A stretch of DNA of 64,000 nt from Eucalyptus grandis (lineage: Eukaryota > Streptophyta > Magnoliopsida > Myrtales > Myrtaceae): assembly GCF_016545825.1 (NCBI RefSeq), contig NC_052619.1, forward strand, positions 73,294,115-73,358,114, read 5' to 3'. Of the stretch, positions 60,001 through 64,000 are shown piece after piece. A program made the position numbers and the translations under genes. Numbering within the stretch: position 1 is the stretch's first letter; each line of letters begins with the position of its first letter. The notes beneath the pieces were generated by a model. That model was given only the letters and a program-made list of their open reading frames with translations. It made no database searches and was not told where the DNA came from.

Positions 60001-62062
60001 TCGGTTGGAACGCCAACAGAGGGCTCAAGAACGAGCGGTATATGCTTGCTAAAGGGACATTATGTTATTCTCTCGTGAATGATGGATGCTGAAACTTTAG
60101 CCTTATTTGAACTGGTTTGATGGACCTCTGTCTTAGATTTATGTCTTGTCTATCCTATTTAGGCAAAAGCCCTGGCTGAGAAGAACCAGCGGGATCTTCA
60201 GGTTCAAAGGGAGCAGGCTGAGAGACATGTAAGATGCTGTTGTGATTTCCTTATTGTTTAAGTTTCTTTTTATGTGTCTGTGCTACTTTTGAGTATTGAG
60301 ATCGTGGCTTCAATACAGAAAGACATATTCAAGTCTTTATGGCTTTACTTATTGCTAAAGCTTGTTGCTGTCACCTAACTTATCAAGACTCTGCAGGTGT
60401 AATGATTATTGGGTATGCCTTGTCATAAAGCTTGGCTAATCCTTGAATTTCTATGTTGCAGTCTTAAAATAATGTTAGGTTCAGGCTTTAAACTCCCCTA
60501 AAGAAGGGCTGAAAACAACTGGCTGTTAGTGCTGTATAATAGACTTACTTATGCCGTCAGTGAATCTTTCACCAGTTTGCAACTTTCTCCAACATCAATC
60601 CCTTGATTTTACCACTCTTTGAGACTGATTGAACATAGATATGACATTTGAAAACAAAAATTTTTTCTCCTTAGTGATTGATTTTTAATGTCTCGTATGC
60701 CCTAATAGATAGGAGCCAAGTAAAAAGGAAGATATAAGAAGCATCTCATTCTGAACTGCGCTGCGCAGGAGCTGGTGGTACACCGATTTAGACTCGTACT
60801 GAGGAGATCATAACATTGGTTACTATAATTTGTGTGCGTTTTGGATTTTGTTGGGTTTTTTCGTTAGAGGTTGAATTTGGCGGTTCTATCTAGGTTTTGC
60901 TTTGTTTGGGTTCTACTATTTGACATTCATTTTTGAAGGATTTTCTGCAATTGGACTAGGAATATTTCTCCTTGAATTCCAAATCTCTTTTTTCTTTTTG
61001 GGGAAAAGTAAACAACAAATGGCTTCTTATGAATCGCCTTTAAGAATGCACTTACTGCTGTCAAGGTTAAACTGGGGAAAAGTGTGGATGCTTTTGTACA
61101 TTGATGTGTCCTACACAGTTCAGATGACGAAGGGCATGAAATAGTAAATTTGAATGCAGATGGCAGAATAAATTTGAAGCTTGTTTCGATTTTGAATTAA
61201 TACTTTTGTTGATGATCATTGTATATGGGTTGCATATTTCCTCTATTATTTCATGTTCATCCCACATTAGCTCTTTAATTACAATGATTCTTGGTCAAAA
61301 TTACAAATTAGTGAGATTCTCTCTTTAATATTGGTTTGGGTGATTTTCAGAGAATTTCTGAAACATTGGATGTGGAGATCAAGCGATGGGCTCTTGGCAA
61401 GAGGGAACCTTCGGGCCTTGCTTTCAACTTTACAATATGTATGTTGTAGATACTTGTTTCCCCTTTTTAACTTACCATGGTTATTGCAGTTTACTAAATG
61501 GAAAACTTTGGTTTGAAATTTGATTAGTCAGTTTGACAGAAATTATTTGCTTTCGCTGATAGATATTTTGGTCATTGATTTGTATTTTGCAGTGGCTGAT
61601 TTTTCTTTTTTCTGATTTTTGGTAGGTGCTCTGGCCTGAATGTGGTTGGCAGCCTGTGTCTTTGACAGATTTGATAACTGGTGCAGCGGTGAAGAAGGTA
61701 TACAGGAAAGCAACCTTGTGCATTCATCCTGATAAAGTGCAGCAGAAAGGTGCTAATCTTCAGCAGAAATACGTTGCTGAAAAAGTGTTTGACCTCCTTA
61801 AGGTATTTGGGATATCAAATTTTCCTAATTCGTCATGTCTCTGTTGGTATTGCGCATGTTATCGCCATAAACTTTCAGGACATATTTATAAATGTGGGTC
61901 GTCTTAGTGTCACTATGTAGGAAGTAATTTGTTGAAAGGTGGAGGAACTAGTCACAAGTCAAATGAAGAATTCTTGTCTGAGGGATAACCTTTTACTGAT
62001 ATCGTTGTTTTAATAATGCTCAGGAAGCTTGGAACAAATTCAATTCTGAGGAGCTCTTTTGA
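54063..62062 (+). CDS. Auxilin-like clathrin-uncoating cofactor (J-domain protein)
   Basis: Exons: 54063-54682, 57946-59614, 59707-59840, 59937-60037, 60163-60228, 61351-61438, 61626-61802, 62024-62062, about 965 codons. The start is MNDFDAL. Exon 1 encodes [27 protein letters not shown] and [12 protein letters not shown] motifs typical of AUXILIN-LIKE1/2. Exon 2 has [29 protein letters not shown], a proline-rich [14 protein letters not shown] segment, then a long charged Ala/Glu/Arg coiled coil. The J domain spans exons 6-8: [34 protein letters not shown] with the catalytic HPD, and the C-terminal [10 protein letters not shown] ending. Auxilins bind clathrin coats and stimulate Hsc70 to remove them from vesicles. 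At least ten one- or two-base indels break the frame (54080, 54445, 54464, 54536, 54578, 54620, 57994, 59060-59105, 59170, 59541-59555, 59790, 59833, 61400), nearly all at homopolymers, while domains and splice sites persist. Confidence 0.93.
56532..56553 (+). repeat. GA microsatellite in auxilin-like intron 1
   Basis: About 11 GA units in the 3.3 kb first intron. Confidence 0.9.
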
Positions 62063-63609
62063 AATCCTGGAGCGATCTTGCATCTTTTAACGCTGCATTG
62101 TTGGCAACCGTGTCATATTTTGGTGGAATGCTAGTCTGCTTCATGCAGAAGGTGGTAGCACGTCTTCTTGATGAAATGTACTGTGCACATGTGCAGACAT
62201 AGAGCATAGATACACACAATCCATTTGATTTCTCCCAAAGGTTGCAGAACATCGTCGCTCGCAGCAATTGAGCGTCTCTCGAGGTAAAAGAAGTTGAAAG
62301 CTATTGTGTTATCGGTTGGAATGTTGTGCCTTTGTAGAATAGCATCTGTTGATTCCATTTATGGAAAACTCTTACTAGATTTGCTTCTCATTGAGATTGA
62401 GAAGACTGTCTTCTTTTTGGTAATTTTTTCCCTCTTGGGTTGTGATATAGCTCCATTTATTGAGTGTATAACCTCATCTGTATCGATCTGTATGATTGCT
62501 CTGCACATCTCTATATAGAAGAAAGTCTTTATTTTAGTGGACAGTTCTATTCGATGATGAACATAACACCTCCGGCGGTGTATTTGTAAGTGTCATTGCG
62601 GTATCATTTTCAAAATGATGGTGAGGTTTCTTGGGTGTTGCATGTAAGCTGACAGTCTATTTCTTCCTATAAGATCACTTATTTCGCCATCGCGCGAGGT
62701 CTAAGGTTTCCCTCCCTCCCCAACCACCTCCACTCCCACCCCCAAAAAGAAAAAAGAAAAAAAAGAAGAGAAAATAGTGGGGACGCTGCCGACCTCTTAT
62801 TTAAACGGTCGTGTTCTTGTTACTAAAATAAGCAACTCGCCTTTGGTAGATGGTTTAGTAATTTTACTCGGTATGTGGAGAGGTTTCCCTTTGAATTAAC
62901 AAATCTGCAAATTTATACATCTACAAGGACATCCGTGTCTATATCTGCGTGCGTTGTGACGTCTATCATATATGTAAATTATCTTGGTGCTGGCAAAACT
63001 GGTTTAAAGAGCTTGGGAAAAACTAGAGATTTGTGACTGATGAAGAAAATGAGTAAATTCCTTTTGACAATTGGAAGTGATACTAAGATGGGTATTAAAT
63101 ATGGACGACTTCAAACTGACATGATCCCCAGGGTAAATGGATTTCTTTCTAACGAGATTAATTCGTGCTGTTGCACTATCTCACGTCATCTGGGGATCCT
63201 TTTATGTGATTAGCTCCCGCAAAGTAGAGGTGGATCTTTGCCTTCTGCTTCCACGATTTTCTTGATCTCCATTTTGGAGAATCTGAATTAAGAGCAGAAA
63301 GAAGATAATGAAAAGAATGGAACAGCTGCTTGTGCCGTGCATGCTAGTGTCATCCACTTTACATTATCGTCTACACTTAGATAATTCAAACGAAGTACCT
63401 CACAAGGATTCTATTTTGTTTGGGAGGAAGAACCGCGTCTAAGTGGACCAGATGCTCATGATATCTCCACCACTAGATGATATTTAACGTTACTGGCCAC
63501 AGGTTATGATGGAAAAGAGGAGTAAACATGAAGCAGCACCTTTGGTGGTTCTGATGGAGCATCCCAAAATTTCCATCATTTGAATATGTACTCTCCCTAA
63601 AAGTCGTTT
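62063..63609. other. Auxilin-like 3' region and intergenic DNA
   Basis: The 3' UTR probably extends a few hundred bases. A C-rich to A/G-rich tract lies at 62705-62775 (CCCTCCCTCCCC, then AAAAAGAAAAAAG). No gene is recognised. Confidence 0.4.
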
Positions 63610-63873
63610 CTACTTAATAGTCCTGTGGAGTGTTGTCTTCCACGTTGGCTGCTTCCTGCTTAAAGTACAGAAACAGTGCTGAGCATGAGCATATTTCTTG
63701 CCTGACATTTCCGAGTCCGACCCATTAAATTTTTTCTGTGATTTTGAGCGACCGTTCATTTTCGATTTATTAGGGACCCCCTTTTGATTCTGCCTTTTAG
63801 CTGTCAGCTTTTCTATTCTCAGCTCAAATGAAACCTTCCTGGACTCAGGACTGAGGTTCAGATCTTCATGCAT
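63610..63873 (-). CDS. Uncharacterised 87-codon ORF, possible 3' exon
   Basis: The minus strand is open from 63873 to 63610. The product is strongly basic (KLTAKRQNQKG, GRSKSQKKFNG) with no domain I recognise. Codon bias does not look like low complexity, so it could be the last exon of a minus-strand gene beyond the window, or chance. Confidence 0.2.
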   Translation of the reverse strand: MHEDLNLSPESRKVSFELRIEKLTAKRQNQKGVPNKSKMNGRSKSQKKFNGSDSEMSGKKYAHAQHCFCTLSRKQPTWKTTLHRTIK

Positions 63874-64000
63874 GACAATTATTTATTTATTTATATGGGT
63901 TCTCATGAAAATCTTTGGGTAATGAGCAGCATCTCTTGAGGTCTCGACGTCTTTTCCAACAAGTGAAGGTCGTTGTCTGTCCCTCCGGTAGGGAAAGATA

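Overview
This is a nuclear segment from a dicot flowering plant, probably a woody species. The evidence is GT-AG split genes for the plant UV-B receptor UVR8 and an auxilin-like clathrin-uncoating protein, AT-rich introns and spacers, and typical plant transposons (Ty1/copia, long-LTR gypsy-type, LINE, hAT-type MITEs, tRNA-derived SINEs). I cannot name the species; a Myrtales tree is only a guess. A 100-base N run at 37682-37781 marks a draft-assembly gap, and both real genes carry many one-base indels at short homopolymers, so the consensus itself is suspect.

The left two thirds (1 to about 37680) is transposon and repeat territory with no intact gene. A LINE tail (1-895, minus) abuts a segmental duplication. 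Copy A (about 900-6720) and copy B (about 27820-37681) are direct repeats separated by about 21 kb. Each carries head-to-head remnants of a PGG-domain (ankyrin/ITN1-type) membrane protein gene, a second tail-to-tail inverted repeat, a decayed LTR and a GA-rich terminal unit. Copy B is split by a 4079 bp LTR-type element (28998-33076, 5-bp TSD); copy A preserves the empty site. Between the copies lie a tandem pair of broken AP2/ERF genes (about 9790-11965, one hit by a SINE), a complete but decayed copia element (12315-20596, minus, TSD AATGT) with a 2688 bp solo-LTR-like insertion in its integrase (15263-17950, TSD GAAAG), and an array of about 600 bp AT-rich units that are internally palindromic (about 20640-28010). 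A 1175 bp hAT-like element (22770-23944) with a perfect 8-bp TSD sits in that array.

The right third is genic. About 450 bp of sequence occurs three times in tandem (39650-41070), and the last copy merges into the proximal promoter of UVR8 (12 exons, 41454-50135, plus). The leader has ACGT-core boxes and a 68-codon upstream ORF. After a repeat-bearing spacer comes the auxilin-like gene (8 exons, 54063-62062, plus), ending in a DnaJ-type J domain with HPD. Nothing links the two genes functionally: UVR8 is the UV-B photoreceptor acting through COP1, and auxilin-like proteins recruit Hsc70 to strip clathrin coats. The last 2 kb holds only a weak minus-strand ORF.
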